Assembly: GCA_040403315.1 (NCBI GenBank)
Contig: JBBAKX010000004.1
Coordinates: forward strand, 124,001-188,000
DNA length: 64,000 nt
Reading direction: 5' to 3'
DNA from: CAMCXT01 sp040403315
Lineage (GTDB): Bacteria > Bacteroidota > Bacteroidia > M30B66
A program made the translations under genes and the position numbers. Of the stretch, positions 1 to 9,020 are shown one piece after another. Positions within the stretch are counted from its first letter, which is position 1. Each line of letters opens with the position of its first letter. The notes under the pieces are model-generated. The model saw only the letters and a list, made by a program, of their open reading frames with translations. It had not been told where the DNA came from and did no database searches.

Positions 1-14
1 TTTTTGAAAAAAAC

Positions 15-43
15 TTGTTGCGTTTAAGATTTTTTTAATTTTG
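15..43 (+). promoter_or_regulatory. Bacteroidota-type promoter of the Ala-rich lipoprotein gene
   Basis: TAATTTTG at 36-43 fits the Bacteroidota -7 consensus TAnnTTTG. TTG triplets at 15-20 sit about 18-20 bases upstream, in the -33 position. The predicted start near 48 leaves a leader of about 33 nt before the ATG at 81. Confidence 0.6.
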
Positions 44-80
44 TCCCCGCTGAAACAAATCAATTCAAAAAAAAACTAAA

Positions 81-305
81 ATGAAAAAAGTACTTTTCTC
101 TGCGATCGTAACTGGTGTTGTTGCATTCGCTTCTTGCGGTGGTAATCATGAAGACAAAGCTAAAGCTGCTGCAGATTCTGCACGTATGGCTGATTCTTTG
201 GCCACTGTTCAAGCTCAAGCTGCTGCTGATTCAGCTGCTGCTGCTGCTGCAATGACTGCTGATACAACTAAGAAAGACACAGCTGCAGCTCCTGCAACTA
301 AGTAA
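81..305 (+). CDS. small alanine-rich lipoprotein of unknown function
   Basis: This 74-residue protein has a lipoprotein signal peptide ending in a lipobox (ASCGG), with the lipidated Cys near residue 19. The mature part is almost entirely Ala, Asp, Ser, Thr and Lys in DSA/AAADSA-like runs and is probably disordered or helical in the periplasm or on the outer membrane. No enzymatic motif is visible. It has its own promoter at 15-43 and a strong terminator at 327-361, so it is monocistronic. Similar Ala/Asp-rich mini-lipoproteins occur in Flavobacteria, but I know of no defined function. Confidence 0.75.
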   Translation: MKKVLFSAIVTGVVAFASCGGNHEDKAKAAADSARMADSLATVQAQAAADSAAAAAAMTADTTKKDTAAAPATK

Positions 306-326
306 TTTTTAGCTAAAGCTACTAAG

Positions 327-361
327 TCCCGACGCCTTTCGAGGTTGTCGGGATTTTTTTA
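327..361 (+). terminator. rho-independent terminator
   Basis: The stem CCCGAC (328-333) / GTCGGG (347-352) is followed by ATTTTTTTAT. It lies 22 nt after the lipoprotein stop codon. The T tract also encodes the last codons of the small minus-strand gene at 359-466. Confidence 0.8.
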
Positions 362-466
362 TTCGCACTTTTCGCAATTCCCTTGGCCTTTCTTCTTTCC
401 CGCGAAACGGCGCCACAACCAAATCAAGGCCAATAGAAAAGTTCCTCCCGTTAATACTGTTTGCAT
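359..466 (-). CDS. tiny Cys-containing membrane protein (FeoB-associated Cys-rich-like)
   Basis: This 35-codon ORF begins at an ATG (466-464). It encodes a short N-terminus, one hydrophobic segment (about residues 9-18, FLLALIWLW), a basic stretch (RRFAGKKK) and a tail ending NCEKCE. One membrane helix, then basic residues, then a C-terminal Cys pair is the layout of the FeoB-associated Cys-rich membrane protein family. That family usually has more cysteines and often sits near feoB, which is not visible here. The ORF fills the gap between a terminator and the E1 gene on the opposite strand. Assignment is by layout only. Confidence 0.45.
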   Translation of the reverse strand: MQTVLTGGTFLLALIWLWRRFAGKKKGQGNCEKCE

Positions 467-514
467 AGAACAAAGTTAGGATTTTAGGCTATTTTTGGCG
501 CAAAATTCTCTAGC

Positions 515-2500
515 ATGCAGATGCATTTTGACCGCAAAGGCAAATCCGACGAACTTCTTTTAAAAATTTACCGCGAACTTCTATTGCCAAGAATGATTGA
601 GGAAAAAATGCTCAATCTGCTTCGTCAAGGCAAAATTTCTAAATGGTTCTCAGGAATCGGTCAGGAAGCTATTTCTGTGGGTACAGTGCTCGCTATGGAT
701 CCGGAAGAATATATCCTTCCGATGCACCGCAACCTCGCAATCTTTACCGGGCGGGGAATGCCTTTCCACCAACTGTTCACACAATGGCAAGGAAAACTCA
801 ATGGATACTCCAAAGGCCGCGAACGCTCTTTCCACTTTGGTTCGAAAGAGCATAAAGTAATTGGGATGATTTCGCATCTTGGTCCGCAGATGGGCATCGC
901 TGATGGAATTGCCCTTGCACATAAGCTTAACAAAGAACCATTGGTTACTGCTGTTTTCTCTGGTGATGGAGGATCTTCAGAAGGTGATTTCCACGAATCG
1001 ATCAATGTGGCCGCCGTTTGGGATTTGCCCGTGATCTTCATCATTGAAAACAACGGTTATGGCTTGTCGACACCTTCGAACGAGCAATTCCGTTTTAAAT
1101 CGTTTACCGATAAAGGTCCTGGATACGGAATTCCTACCAAGTCGATTGATGGAAACAACGTACTTGATGTTTACGATGCCATTACAGAAATCCGTGAAAG
1201 CATCATCAACGATCCGAAACCATGGTTGCTTGAGTGCATCACATTCAGAATGCGCGGCCACGAAGAAGCTTCAGGAACCAAATATGTTCCGCAGGAATTG
1301 TTCGATATCTGGGGCAAAAAAGATCCCGTGAACAATTATGAAGCTTGGTTGATCGAAGAAAAAGTACTTACCAATGAATCCCGCCAAGCCCTTCGTGCCG
1401 AACTAAAAAAATATATTGAAGATGGTGTTCAAGCCACCTTTAATGAACCCGAGATCATTCCAAATACCGAAGATGAATTGCGTGACGTGTATGCGCCATT
1501 CAACTTCAATGAAACATCCCCGGCAACGGGAAAAACTACCAAAAAACGCTTAATCGACGCCATTTCCGACGGACTTGGGCAGGCCATGGAGAAGCATCCA
1601 GAACTCGTTTTGATGGGGCAGGACATTGCAGAATATGGTGGCGTTTTCAAGATTACAGATGGATTTGTGGAGCGATTCGGGAAAGACCGCGTGCGCAATA
1701 CGCCACTTTGTGAGGCTGCCATCGTTGGAACTGGCCTCGGCTTGTCGATCAAAGGCAAAAAAGCCATGGTGGAAATGCAGTTCGCTGATTTCGTGACAGA
1801 AGGCTTCAACCAAATCGTAAATAACCTAGCGAAAATCCATTATCGTTGGGGACAAAATGCCGACGTAGTTGTGCGAATGCCGACAGGTGCTGGCGTTGCT
1901 GCTGGTCCGTTCCACAGTCAGAGCAATGAAGCTTGGTTTACCCACACGCCTGGTTTGAAAGTGGTGTATCCGGCATTTCCGAACGATGCGAAAGGTTTGT
2001 TACTGGCTTCATTTGAAGATCCGAACCCAGTGATGTTTTTCGAGCACAAAGCGCTTTATAGAAGCATTTCGGAAGAAGTATTCGACGACTATTTCACCAT
2101 CCCGATTGGGAAAGCCAATGTATTGAGATCAGGAAATGATTTAACAATCATAACTTACGGATTTGGGGTGCATTGGGCGCTCGAAGTGCTTGACAAACAC
2201 CCTGAAATCAATGCCGACTTGATCGATTTACGCACCTTGCTTCCATTGGATGAAGAAACTGTGTTTGAAAGTGTAGCGAAAACTGGAAAGGCGATCATTT
2301 TACATGAAGACACGCTGACTGGCGGTATTGGTGGAGAGCTTTCTGCGCGCATCATGGAGCATTGCTTTGAAAAATTGGATGCGCCAGTGATGCGATCAGC
2401 CAGTTTGGATACACCAGTTCCTTTTTCGGCAGAATTAGAGCAGAATTTCTTGGCCAAAGATCGTTTTGAAGCACAACTGCTTCAACTCTTTAATTACTGA
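515..2500 (+). CDS. fused alpha/beta E1 subunit of a 2-oxoacid dehydrogenase complex
   Basis: The 661-residue thiamine-diphosphate enzyme joins two polypeptides that are separate in most bacteria. Residues 1 to about 330 are the E1-alpha part, with the ThDP/Mg motif GDGG at 150-153 through NN at 179-180. Residues from about 340 to the end are the transketolase-like beta part with its C-terminal domain. It decarboxylates a 2-oxoacid (branched-chain 2-oxoacids or pyruvate) and passes the acyl group to lipoyl-E2. No E2 or E3 gene is nearby, so substrate cannot be fixed from context. A -7 box TATTTTTG at 490-497 lies upstream. Fused E1 proteins of this length are common in Flavobacteriia. The next gene starts 3 nt after the stop. 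Confidence 0.9.
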   Translation: MQMHFDRKGKSDELLLKIYRELLLPRMIEEKMLNLLRQGKISKWFSGIGQEAISVGTVLAMDPEEYILPMHRNLAIFTGRGMPFHQLFTQWQGKLNGYSKGRERSFHFGSKEHKVIGMISHLGPQMGIADGIALAHKLNKEPLVTAVFSGDGGSSEGDFHESINVAAVWDLPVIFIIENNGYGLSTPSNEQFRFKSFTDKGPGYGIPTKSIDGNNVLDVYDAITEIRESIINDPKPWLLECITFRMRGHEEASGTKYVPQELFDIWGKKDPVNNYEAWLIEEKVLTNESRQALRAELKKYIEDGVQATFNEPEIIPNTEDELRDVYAPFNFNETSPATGKTTKKRLIDAISDGLGQAMEKHPELVLMGQDIAEYGGVFKITDGFVERFGKDRVRNTPLCEAAIVGTGLGLSIKGKKAMVEMQFADFVTEGFNQIVNNLAKIHYRWGQNADVVVRMPTGAGVAAGPFHSQSNEAWFTHTPGLKVVYPAFPNDAKGLLLASFEDPNPVMFFEHKALYRSISEEVFDDYFTIPIGKANVLRSGNDLTIITYGFGVHWALEVLDKHPEINADLIDLRTLLPLDEETVFESVAKTGKAIILHEDTLTGGIGGELSARIMEHCFEKLDAPVMRSASLDTPVPFSAELEQNFLAKDRFEAQLLQLFNY

Positions 2501-2502
2501 AA

Positions 2503-3396
2503 ATGAGCACCATACTCGAAGTAAATGCACTGCGTAAAACCTACGGGAAAATTACTGCAGTTGATCAGATTAGCTTTCGGGTTGGAAAAGGCGAAGTTTT
2601 CGGGATTTTAGGTCCGAATGGAAGCGGAAAAACAACTACGCTAGGCTGCATCATGGGTCTTTTGCATGCTGATTCAGGTTCATTTTCTTGGATGGGCGGA
2701 CAAGAGCCAACCGAAGCGAGAAAGAAGATTGGCTGTTTGATTGAAACACCGAATTTCTATCCGTATTTATCGGCATGGAAAAATTTGGAGATTGTCGCAA
2801 AAATCAAAGGTTGTGATGAAAGCCGCATTGCAGTTGTGTTGAAAGAAACTGGACTTCTAGAAAGAAAAGACAGTGCGTTCAAGACCTTTTCGTTGGGCAT
2901 GAAGCAGCGTTTGGCGATTGCCTCTGCCCTACTTGCTGATCCGGAAGTTTTGGTGTTAGACGAACCTACGAACGGACTCGATCCACAAGGAATTACAGAA
3001 ATCCGTGAATTGATTTTGCAACAACAGCAAGCTGGGAAGACGATCATTTTAGCGAGCCATTTGTTAAACGAAGTGCAGAAGGTTTGTTCGGATGTTGTGA
3101 TCATGAAACGTGGTAAAGTACTGAAGGCTGGTCCAGTAGCGACTATTCTAACCGAAAGCGACACTGCAGTGGTTGGTTCAAGCGATTTGGCGCAGCTAAA
3201 GATGGCCTTAGAAAAGATTCCGCAGGTGAAATCGATTCACCCAGCTGGGAAGCATTTCACTGTTGCGCTCGAACAAGGATTTGAGCCTGAAATGTTGAAT
3301 CAGCGGCTGTTTCAGCAGGGAATTGTAGTGAGCCATTTGGTGAGAAACACTGCCGATTTAGAGCAGGAATTCTTAAAACTCATTCAGGCATCATGA
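2503..3396 (+). CDS. ABC transporter ATP-binding protein
   Basis: This 297-residue ATPase has Walker A GPNGSGKTT (37-45), signature LGMKQ (131-135), Walker B VLVLDEP (149-155) and the switch His in ASHLL (about 186). The C-terminal 80 residues resemble the accessory region of CcmA/DrrA-type ATPases. It pairs with the permease that starts inside its stop codon (ATGA overlap at 3393-3396). Together they form an ABC-2 type exporter of unknown substrate. It follows the E1 gene by 2 nt and may be cotranscribed with it. Confidence 0.92.
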   Translation: MSTILEVNALRKTYGKITAVDQISFRVGKGEVFGILGPNGSGKTTTLGCIMGLLHADSGSFSWMGGQEPTEARKKIGCLIETPNFYPYLSAWKNLEIVAKIKGCDESRIAVVLKETGLLERKDSAFKTFSLGMKQRLAIASALLADPEVLVLDEPTNGLDPQGITEIRELILQQQQAGKTIILASHLLNEVQKVCSDVVIMKRGKVLKAGPVATILTESDTAVVGSSDLAQLKMALEKIPQVKSIHPAGKHFTVALEQGFEPEMLNQRLFQQGIVVSHLVRNTADLEQEFLKLIQAS

Positions 3397-4157
3397 AAAG
3401 ACTTTGGCAAATTGAGTGGCTCAAACTGAAGAGCTATCGCACCTTTTGGGTTTTTGTTGGCATTTTCATGTTGAGCACTATGATCGTTTACATGACCTTC
3501 GATCGGTTTGTGCAGTTTGGTCCGGCGAATCTTGCGCAGGTGTACCAATTTCCGGTGGCCTTGTATTTTGTGAGTTATGTAAGCAGTTGGTTTACGCCGT
3601 TTCTAACCTTGTTGATGATCAATTTGGTGAGCAATGAGATTTCATTTCGCACTCTCAGGCAGCATGTTACAGATGGAATGTCGCCTCAAGAGTTTCTGGG
3701 ATCGAAAGTAATTTTAGCGATGGTTATCAGCTTGGGTGCGATGCTTTTTACATTTGTCACAGGGTTGATTATTGGAATCACGAAAGGTGATTTGGCGACG
3801 AGTCAGAACAGTTTTTCGATGCTCGACTATTTATTACGGGTGTTTTGGAACAGCTTCGGTTTGATTTCTGCGGGTATCATGTTGGCCTTGATTTTCAAAC
3901 GATCGGCCATTTCTATCATGGTGTTTTTGGCTTGGTACTGGTTGGTTGAACCAATCCTTGGTAGGGCTTGGTTGCACAGTGCTTACGCTTATTTTCCTTT
4001 GAATAGTTTGGAAGAATTTGTGCCGTCGCCGTTTAGTACCGATCCTCCATCATTCGGGATACGATACACAAGCTTGTCGGAGACCTTGGTAGCTCTGGTT
4101 TATCCATTCATCTTTTTAGGATTCAGTTTAAGGTTACTCAAAACCCGAGATTTGTAG
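3393..4157 (+). CDS. ABC-2 type transporter permease
   Basis: The 254-residue integral membrane protein has about six hydrophobic segments, beginning with FWVFVGIFMLSTMIVYM near residues 19-35. Between the early helices lies NEISFRTLRQHVTDGMS, the cytoplasmic loop typical of ABC-2 and gliding-type permeases. It overlaps the preceding ATPase gene by four bases, which indicates translational coupling. Substrate is unknown. Confidence 0.88.
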   Translation: MKRLWQIEWLKLKSYRTFWVFVGIFMLSTMIVYMTFDRFVQFGPANLAQVYQFPVALYFVSYVSSWFTPFLTLLMINLVSNEISFRTLRQHVTDGMSPQEFLGSKVILAMVISLGAMLFTFVTGLIIGITKGDLATSQNSFSMLDYLLRVFWNSFGLISAGIMLALIFKRSAISIMVFLAWYWLVEPILGRAWLHSAYAYFPLNSLEEFVPSPFSTDPPSFGIRYTSLSETLVALVYPFIFLGFSLRLLKTRDL

Positions 4158-4273
4158 ATTGCTCATGGAGTGGCTTTCTTGATGATGGGATGCCACCATG
4201 AATGATTGGGTAATGGAAAGGTTGATTCATTAAAGAAAAAGAGTAGACATAACAAATCCTTCATCCAACGAAG

Positions 4274-4302
4274 TTGTAAATTGGTTTAATTAACTATTTT
4301 TG
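4274..4302 (+). promoter_or_regulatory. Bacteroidota-type promoter of the CorA/M48 pair
   Basis: TATTTTTG at 4295-4302 matches the -7 consensus TAnnTTTG, and TTG at 4274-4276 lies 18 bases before it. The predicted start near 4307 gives a leader of about 45 nt to the ATG at 4352. Confidence 0.6.
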
Positions 4303-4351
4303 CACGCGCCCGTAAAGCACGGGACCGGAACTAAATCCTCTGCCATGGACG

Positions 4352-5284
4352 ATGATCAACATCTTTCGAACACACAACCGCAGGCTGGAAGAAATCCGGA
4401 CACCAGAGCCCGGATGTTGGATTAATGCTGTAGATCCGACCGAAGATGAGCTGAATTGGCTTATCAAAGAATTTCCATTCACAGAAGAATACCTACACGA
4501 TCCTCTCGATATCGACGAAAAGGCAAGAGCCGAACGCGACGAAGATGTGCTATTTACATTGATCAAAATTCCTCATTTTCAAGGAAAAAAAGATGAAGCG
4601 CCTTTTGTTACGATTCCTTTAGGCGTAATCATGAACAACGAGTATATCGTTACGATTGCCAAGGAGGAAAATGTGATTATTCAAGAATTCGAGAATAACC
4701 GCGTGAAGAATCTCAATACAGCGAAACATTATCGTTTTCTGTTGTTGATTTTGCTCAAAACTGCCACGAAATATTTGATGCACCTCCGTGAAATCAATAA
4801 AACGGTTGATCAGATCGAGGATGATTTGCAGTATAGCATGCGAAATCAGGATATTTTCAACTTGTTGAAGTATCAGAAAGTGTTGATTTACTATACCACA
4901 GCTTTGAAGTCGAATGAGCTGATGATGGCGCGTTTGAACCGTTTGCAGCTGATTCGCACCTATGAAGAAGATGAGGAGTTATTTCAGGATGTAATGACTG
5001 AATTTCAGCAGGCGATTGAGATGACGAATATTGCGAATAATATCTTGATGCAGATGACGACTGCTTATGCTTCGATCATCAACAACAACATGAATAAGAT
5101 CATCAAGACACTGACCTTGATTACGATTGTGTTGTATGTGCCCACGTTGATTGCAAGTTTCTTTGGGATGAATGTTGAAATTCCTGGCCAACACAATCCA
5201 AATGCATTTTCATTAATTCTGGGTGTTTCGTTGGTATTAAGTGCTGTAATTCTGATCGTATTCCTTCGTCGTCGCTGGTTTTAA
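4352..5284 (+). CDS. corA: CorA-family magnesium/divalent cation transporter
   Basis: This 310-residue protein has a soluble alpha/beta N-terminal domain, a long helical stalk (about 130-250) and two C-terminal membrane helices. The selectivity motif GMN is at 272-274, ending the first helix (TLITIVLYVPTLIASFF). The tail is basic (RRRWF), as in CorA pentamers that move Mg2+ or Co2+ across the inner membrane. The ATG at 4345 is in another frame; the ATG at 4352 is the first in frame. The next gene begins directly after the stop codon. Confidence 0.9.
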   Translation: MINIFRTHNRRLEEIRTPEPGCWINAVDPTEDELNWLIKEFPFTEEYLHDPLDIDEKARAERDEDVLFTLIKIPHFQGKKDEAPFVTIPLGVIMNNEYIVTIAKEENVIIQEFENNRVKNLNTAKHYRFLLLILLKTATKYLMHLREINKTVDQIEDDLQYSMRNQDIFNLLKYQKVLIYYTTALKSNELMMARLNRLQLIRTYEEDEELFQDVMTEFQQAIEMTNIANNILMQMTTAYASIINNNMNKIIKTLTLITIVLYVPTLIASFFGMNVEIPGQHNPNAFSLILGVSLVLSAVILIVFLRRRWF

Positions 5285-6364
5285 ATGATGCAATACGCTG
5301 AATTAACCCTGCAAAATAAATCTGTAGAAATAGTTGCTTATTTAATTGAGCAAGGGAAAATTGTATTGCAAACATCTGAAGGTGAAATTTCGATTTTACC
5401 GCGTGATTTGCATGCAGTAAAATTCCCGAAAAAGAATGAAAGTACTATATTTTTCGGAGCGATTGGCGAGCATCAACTGCATATTAAATTCGTAAATATT
5501 CGTGGGTATTTAATCCAACAAATGGGTCAAATTCCAGAAAAATACAGTTTCGTTGAACGTATTTTCGGAATGGGATTGTGGCCGTTTGTGTTGGTTGGCG
5601 GCAGTTTCGTTGGAATTGCTTTGATGCTTTATTTTCTGCTGTTGCCATGGTTGGCAGACCGTGCAACGGAGCATTTTCCAATAGAACAAGAAATTGCATT
5701 AGGAAAAGAACTAATGAGTCAATATACAGCTGGCGAAAATGTGGATACTGCTGGCACACGTTTGTTAAATGAATTTGGAAAAACCATCGTATTTAACACG
5801 GAATATCCATTACATTTTACATTAATCGAATCGGAAACTGTGAATGCATTTGCCGTTCCGGGAGGAGAAATAGTTGTTTACACGGGCATTTTAGATATTC
5901 TTAAAACGGATGAAGAATTAGCAGGATTAATGGCACACGAAGCATCACATGTAATTTACAAACATTCGATTCGCTCGATGATGCGCCAATTGGCAGGTAG
6001 CATGATGATTGGATTGATGGTTGGAGATATTGGTGATATTTCGAGTACCTTGATTGGGCAAGCCGATCAATTCAGGAATTTATCGTATTCAAGAGCTTTA
6101 GAAACTGAAGCCGATTTAAAAGGAATGGAAATTTTAGTTCGGAGCCAAATAAATCCAAAAGGCATGATAGGCTTACTGAATGGCTTGAAAAGCAAAAATC
6201 CATCGGGCAATGATTTACCTGAATTTTTATTGACGCATCCTGCACCAGATAGCCGAATTGAGGAATTGGAAAAATCGATGAAACAATATCCATTGGAATA
6301 CAAGATTAATTCAAGCAGAAAAGAAATTTTCAAGCAATTAAAATCAAGTAAACCCATGTTTTGA
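5285..6364 (+). CDS. membrane-anchored M48 family metalloprotease
   Basis: The 359-residue protein has an uncharacterised soluble N-terminal domain (1 to about 95), one membrane helix (about 97-122) and an M48 peptidase domain. The zinc motif HEASH is at 218-222 and the third ligand lies in ETEAD (273-277). YPLHFTLIESETVNAFAVPGG is typical of bacterial M48 (YggG/LoiP, BepA) proteases, which act in envelope protein quality control. It starts immediately after the corA stop codon, so the two are one operon. Its codons look more A/T-rich than those of corA. An ATGATG start offers two alternatives three bases apart. Confidence 0.88.
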   Translation: MMQYAELTLQNKSVEIVAYLIEQGKIVLQTSEGEISILPRDLHAVKFPKKNESTIFFGAIGEHQLHIKFVNIRGYLIQQMGQIPEKYSFVERIFGMGLWPFVLVGGSFVGIALMLYFLLLPWLADRATEHFPIEQEIALGKELMSQYTAGENVDTAGTRLLNEFGKTIVFNTEYPLHFTLIESETVNAFAVPGGEIVVYTGILDILKTDEELAGLMAHEASHVIYKHSIRSMMRQLAGSMMIGLMVGDIGDISSTLIGQADQFRNLSYSRALETEADLKGMEILVRSQINPKGMIGLLNGLKSKNPSGNDLPEFLLTHPAPDSRIEELEKSMKQYPLEYKINSSRKEIFKQLKSSKPMF

Positions 6365-6493
6365 TAGAGGTTTATTTTTGGTTCTCAATCAATTGTAAGC
6401 TTCTTAAATAGAAATCGCTCGATGGAATTAACTATTATTTATTATTCATAGAGTTAATTACAAATCAATTTTACCGGATCAAATAATGGTTGA

Positions 6494-7159
6494 TTAACCT
6501 TTTAATTTACCGATCATTTCTGCAATAATTCTTCTTGAATCTTCAGACCACCATTGGCGAATGGTATGTTCGAAAGTGGATTGAAAATCGGTTCTAATTC
6601 TTTGCAATAACGCGTTGCGGAAATTTAGCTTACTCTGCGCCCAAACAGCAGTGCTAAACTTCAAGTAATGGTCGAGCTGTTTTTGTGCATGAAGTTCTAC
6701 TTGTTCCAATGGAAGCAGTTCGTGGATTAATCCGCAGGCCAAGGCTTCATCGGGCGAATGCATTTTGCCTTCGAGTAAATATTGGTAGGCTTTGCTTCTT
6801 CCGATGGCAAAAGAATACAGATGATAAACAGTTTCAGGAATTACGATCCCTAATGCAACTTCATTCAAGCCAATTCGGTAATTTCCTGAAGCCATCACGC
6901 GCAAAAGCCTATCATAATCTCTCCAAAAATTGAGGATTTCTTCTTCGTTGTAATTGTACAATTCAACTACATCTAAACCTGCCGAAAAAAACTCACCTTT
7001 CCCGGTAATGATATCACCGCATACACTTTCATTGGCCTTAAGTTCTAAAATAACTTGCGTTAATTCGTGAATGATTTCTGAATTGATTGCATTTGCCTTT
7101 CCGCGGTTGAGTCGAATGGTAGCTTTACTACCTAGAATTTCAAGTTGAATAGTAGTCAT
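6494..7159 (-). CDS. enoyl-CoA hydratase/isomerase family protein
   Basis: This crotonase-fold protein shows the CoA-binding/oxyanion stretch GKGEFFSAGLDV and the second oxyanion-loop region NEVALGIVIPE. It probably acts on an acyl-CoA thioester (hydration or isomerisation). At about 221 residues it is slightly short. I start it at 7159 rather than the upstream ATG at 7180, because a TACTTTTG -7 box (7185-7178) overlaps the upstream option and an AAAGGG-like stretch precedes the 7159 ATG. The divergent neighbour starts at 7308. The exact substrate cannot be told. Confidence 0.83.
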   Translation of the reverse strand: MTTIQLEILGSKATIRLNRGKANAINSEIIHELTQVILELKANESVCGDIITGKGEFFSAGLDVVELYNYNEEEILNFWRDYDRLLRVMASGNYRIGLNEVALGIVIPETVYHLYSFAIGRSKAYQYLLEGKMHSPDEALACGLIHELLPLEQVELHAQKQLDHYLKFSTAVWAQSKLNFRNALLQRIRTDFQSTFEHTIRQWWSEDSRRIIAEMIGKLKG

Positions 7160-7177
7160 CTGCCCTTTCTTTGTCAT

Positions 7178-7185
7178 CAAAAGTA
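7178..7185 (-). promoter_or_regulatory. -7 box that decides the start of the crotonase gene
   Basis: TACTTTTG on the minus strand (7185 to 7178) matches TAnnTTTG. Transcription would begin about five bases later, downstream of the ATG at 7180, so translation should begin at the ATG at 7159. Confidence 0.55.
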
Positions 7186-7307
7186 GCAGAAACCATGAGA
7201 AAATCTAGTGGTCCATACTGTTCATAACTATTCCACATAACATGATCGTATTTGATACTATTTATTTACTTTCGATAAGAAGTTATATACTGACTAAATC
7301 ACTGATC

Positions 7308-7571
7308 ATGTCATTAACACAAGAACAGGAAATTCAATTGAGTAAATTGAATGAGGTTTTTAAGAAGTTTGAATCTCGGGTTTCAGATGATCCAGCATCT
7401 GCAGAATTGCTCGTTCATCAATTTATGATGGAGGAATTTCCAATGGTGAACCCAGATAAAGCACACTTGCAAAAACTGTCAGAGATGAGAAAGAATCTCT
7501 TGCCTACAAATTCTTCCAAGCCTATCCAAACGATGAACGACACCGGCGATTTTCATTTGTCGTTCGAATAA
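7308..7571 (+). CDS. small conserved hypothetical protein
   Basis: I take the start as the ATG at 7308 (MSLTQEQE), giving 87 residues. An in-frame ATG at 7242 would add 22 hydrophobic, unlikely residues. The protein is soluble and helical, with EQEIQLSKLNEVFKKFES and a Met-rich segment, and ends in DFHLSFE. No known domain is recognised. It is followed by a strong terminator at 7603-7634 and is probably monocistronic. Confidence 0.6.
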   Translation: MSLTQEQEIQLSKLNEVFKKFESRVSDDPASAELLVHQFMMEEFPMVNPDKAHLQKLSEMRKNLLPTNSSKPIQTMNDTGDFHLSFE

Positions 7572-7602
7572 TCCACTTGATTTTATTGTATTCAATTCAG
7601 GC

Positions 7603-7634
7603 ACCGCGGCAAAAAACCGCGGTGTTTTGTTTTA
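7603..7634 (+). terminator. rho-independent terminator
   Basis: A perfect 8-bp stem CACCGCGG (7603-7610) / CCGCGGTG (7618-7625) with a CAAAAAA loop is followed by TTTTGTTTT. It ends the small gene at 7308-7571. Confidence 0.88.
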
Positions 7635-7655
7635 CATTCGTGCCAGCCGTTTCGC

Positions 7656-9008
7656 ATGAAAAACCGTTTCCTTTTAGCAGTTCTGCTTGTTTGTAGTCTT
7701 CAAACACAAGCTCAAAACAATGTCGATTCATTGTTTATTCGTAAAATTTTCGATCAAGCCTTAACCGACAGTCGCTGTTATCCTGTTTTGCAGCACCTGT
7801 GCAAGAATATTGGTCCGCGTTTAAGTGGTTCACGCGGTGCCGCAGATGCTGTGAATTACTTCCAAAATGTAATGCAACAGGAATCATTCAGTCGAGTGTT
7901 TCTTCAAGAATGCATGGTGCCGCATTGGGTGCGTGGAAGCATCTGCCAAGTGATTGAAACGAGCAACAAAAGGAAATTCAAAGCTTGTGCGCTCGGCGGA
8001 AGCGATGGAGGAAAAGTGGAGGCAGAAATTATCGAAGTGCAAAAACTCGAAGATCTAGATGCACTTGGGAAAGAGAAAATCGCAGGCAAAATCGTTTTCT
8101 TCAGTCGTCCGATGGAACCTCGCCATATCCATACATTTGAAGCCTACGGCGGATGTGTAGACCAACGTTGGGCAGGCCCATCCAAAGCGGCTAAATATGG
8201 TGCAGTGGCTACTTTGGTGAGAAGCATGACACTTCGAGAAGATCGCTATCCCCACACAGGGAGCATGGCTTACGACTCATTGTATCCACGCATTCCCGCT
8301 GTTGCTATTAGCACCGAAGATGCCACATGGTTGAGCAATGAAATCAAGAAAAACGCAAAGCTGAAATTTCAACTCGAAACCAACTGCAAAACATTGCCCG
8401 ATACTTTATCTCACAATGTTATTGGTGAAATTACAGGCGCTGAAAAGCCAAACGAATTTATCATAGTTGGTGGCCACCTCGATGCATGGGACAATGGCGA
8501 AGGCGCGCATGATGATGGAGCCGGATGTGTGCAAAGTTTTGAGGCTTTAAGAATCCTTCAAAAGCTTGGATACAAGCCTAAACACTCCATTCGGGCTGTG
8601 ATGTTCATGAACGAAGAAAACGGATTGCGTGGAGGAAAACGTTACGCTGAATTGTCCGATTCACTGAAAGAGAAACATGTTTACGCCATCGAATCTGATC
8701 GCGGAGGTTTCGCTCCGAGAGGTTTTTATACTGATTCTGATGATCCATCTGTGGTGGCAAGCGTTGGAGCCTACCGAAAATTATTGGAACCTTATGGCAT
8801 TCACGATTTCAAAAAAGGAGGCGGTGGTGCCGATATCAATCCCCTCAAAAAACAAGGTACCATCTGCATTGGTTTCGTACCCGATTCTCAGCGGTATTTC
8901 GACCATCACCACGCCGGATACGACACTTTCGAACATGTAAACAAACGGGAGCTTGAATTAGGCGCTGCGGCTATGGCGGCTTTGATATATCTGCTCGATC
9001 AAAGGTGA
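7656..9008 (+). CDS. secreted M28 family metallopeptidase (carboxypeptidase Q-like)
   Basis: The 450-residue precursor has a signal peptide (MKNRFLLAVLLVCSLQTQAQ) and a PA-like insert between about 110 and 230. The co-catalytic zinc site includes His/Asp in GGHLDAWDNG, Asp in HDDGAG, the Glu pair in NEENG, Asp in ESDRGG, and a late His in HHHAGYD. These are the hallmarks of M28 aminopeptidases/carboxypeptidase Q, which trim peptides in the periplasm or outside the cell. A variant -7 box TACATTCG at 7634-7641 lies just before the ATG. Palindromic repeats follow the gene. Confidence 0.88.
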   Translation: MKNRFLLAVLLVCSLQTQAQNNVDSLFIRKIFDQALTDSRCYPVLQHLCKNIGPRLSGSRGAADAVNYFQNVMQQESFSRVFLQECMVPHWVRGSICQVIETSNKRKFKACALGGSDGGKVEAEIIEVQKLEDLDALGKEKIAGKIVFFSRPMEPRHIHTFEAYGGCVDQRWAGPSKAAKYGAVATLVRSMTLREDRYPHTGSMAYDSLYPRIPAVAISTEDATWLSNEIKKNAKLKFQLETNCKTLPDTLSHNVIGEITGAEKPNEFIIVGGHLDAWDNGEGAHDDGAGCVQSFEALRILQKLGYKPKHSIRAVMFMNEENGLRGGKRYAELSDSLKEKHVYAIESDRGGFAPRGFYTDSDDPSVVASVGAYRKLLEPYGIHDFKKGGGGADINPLKKQGTICIGFVPDSQRYFDHHHAGYDTFEHVNKRELELGAAAMAALIYLLDQR

Positions 9009-9020
9009 TTTTTTATATGT

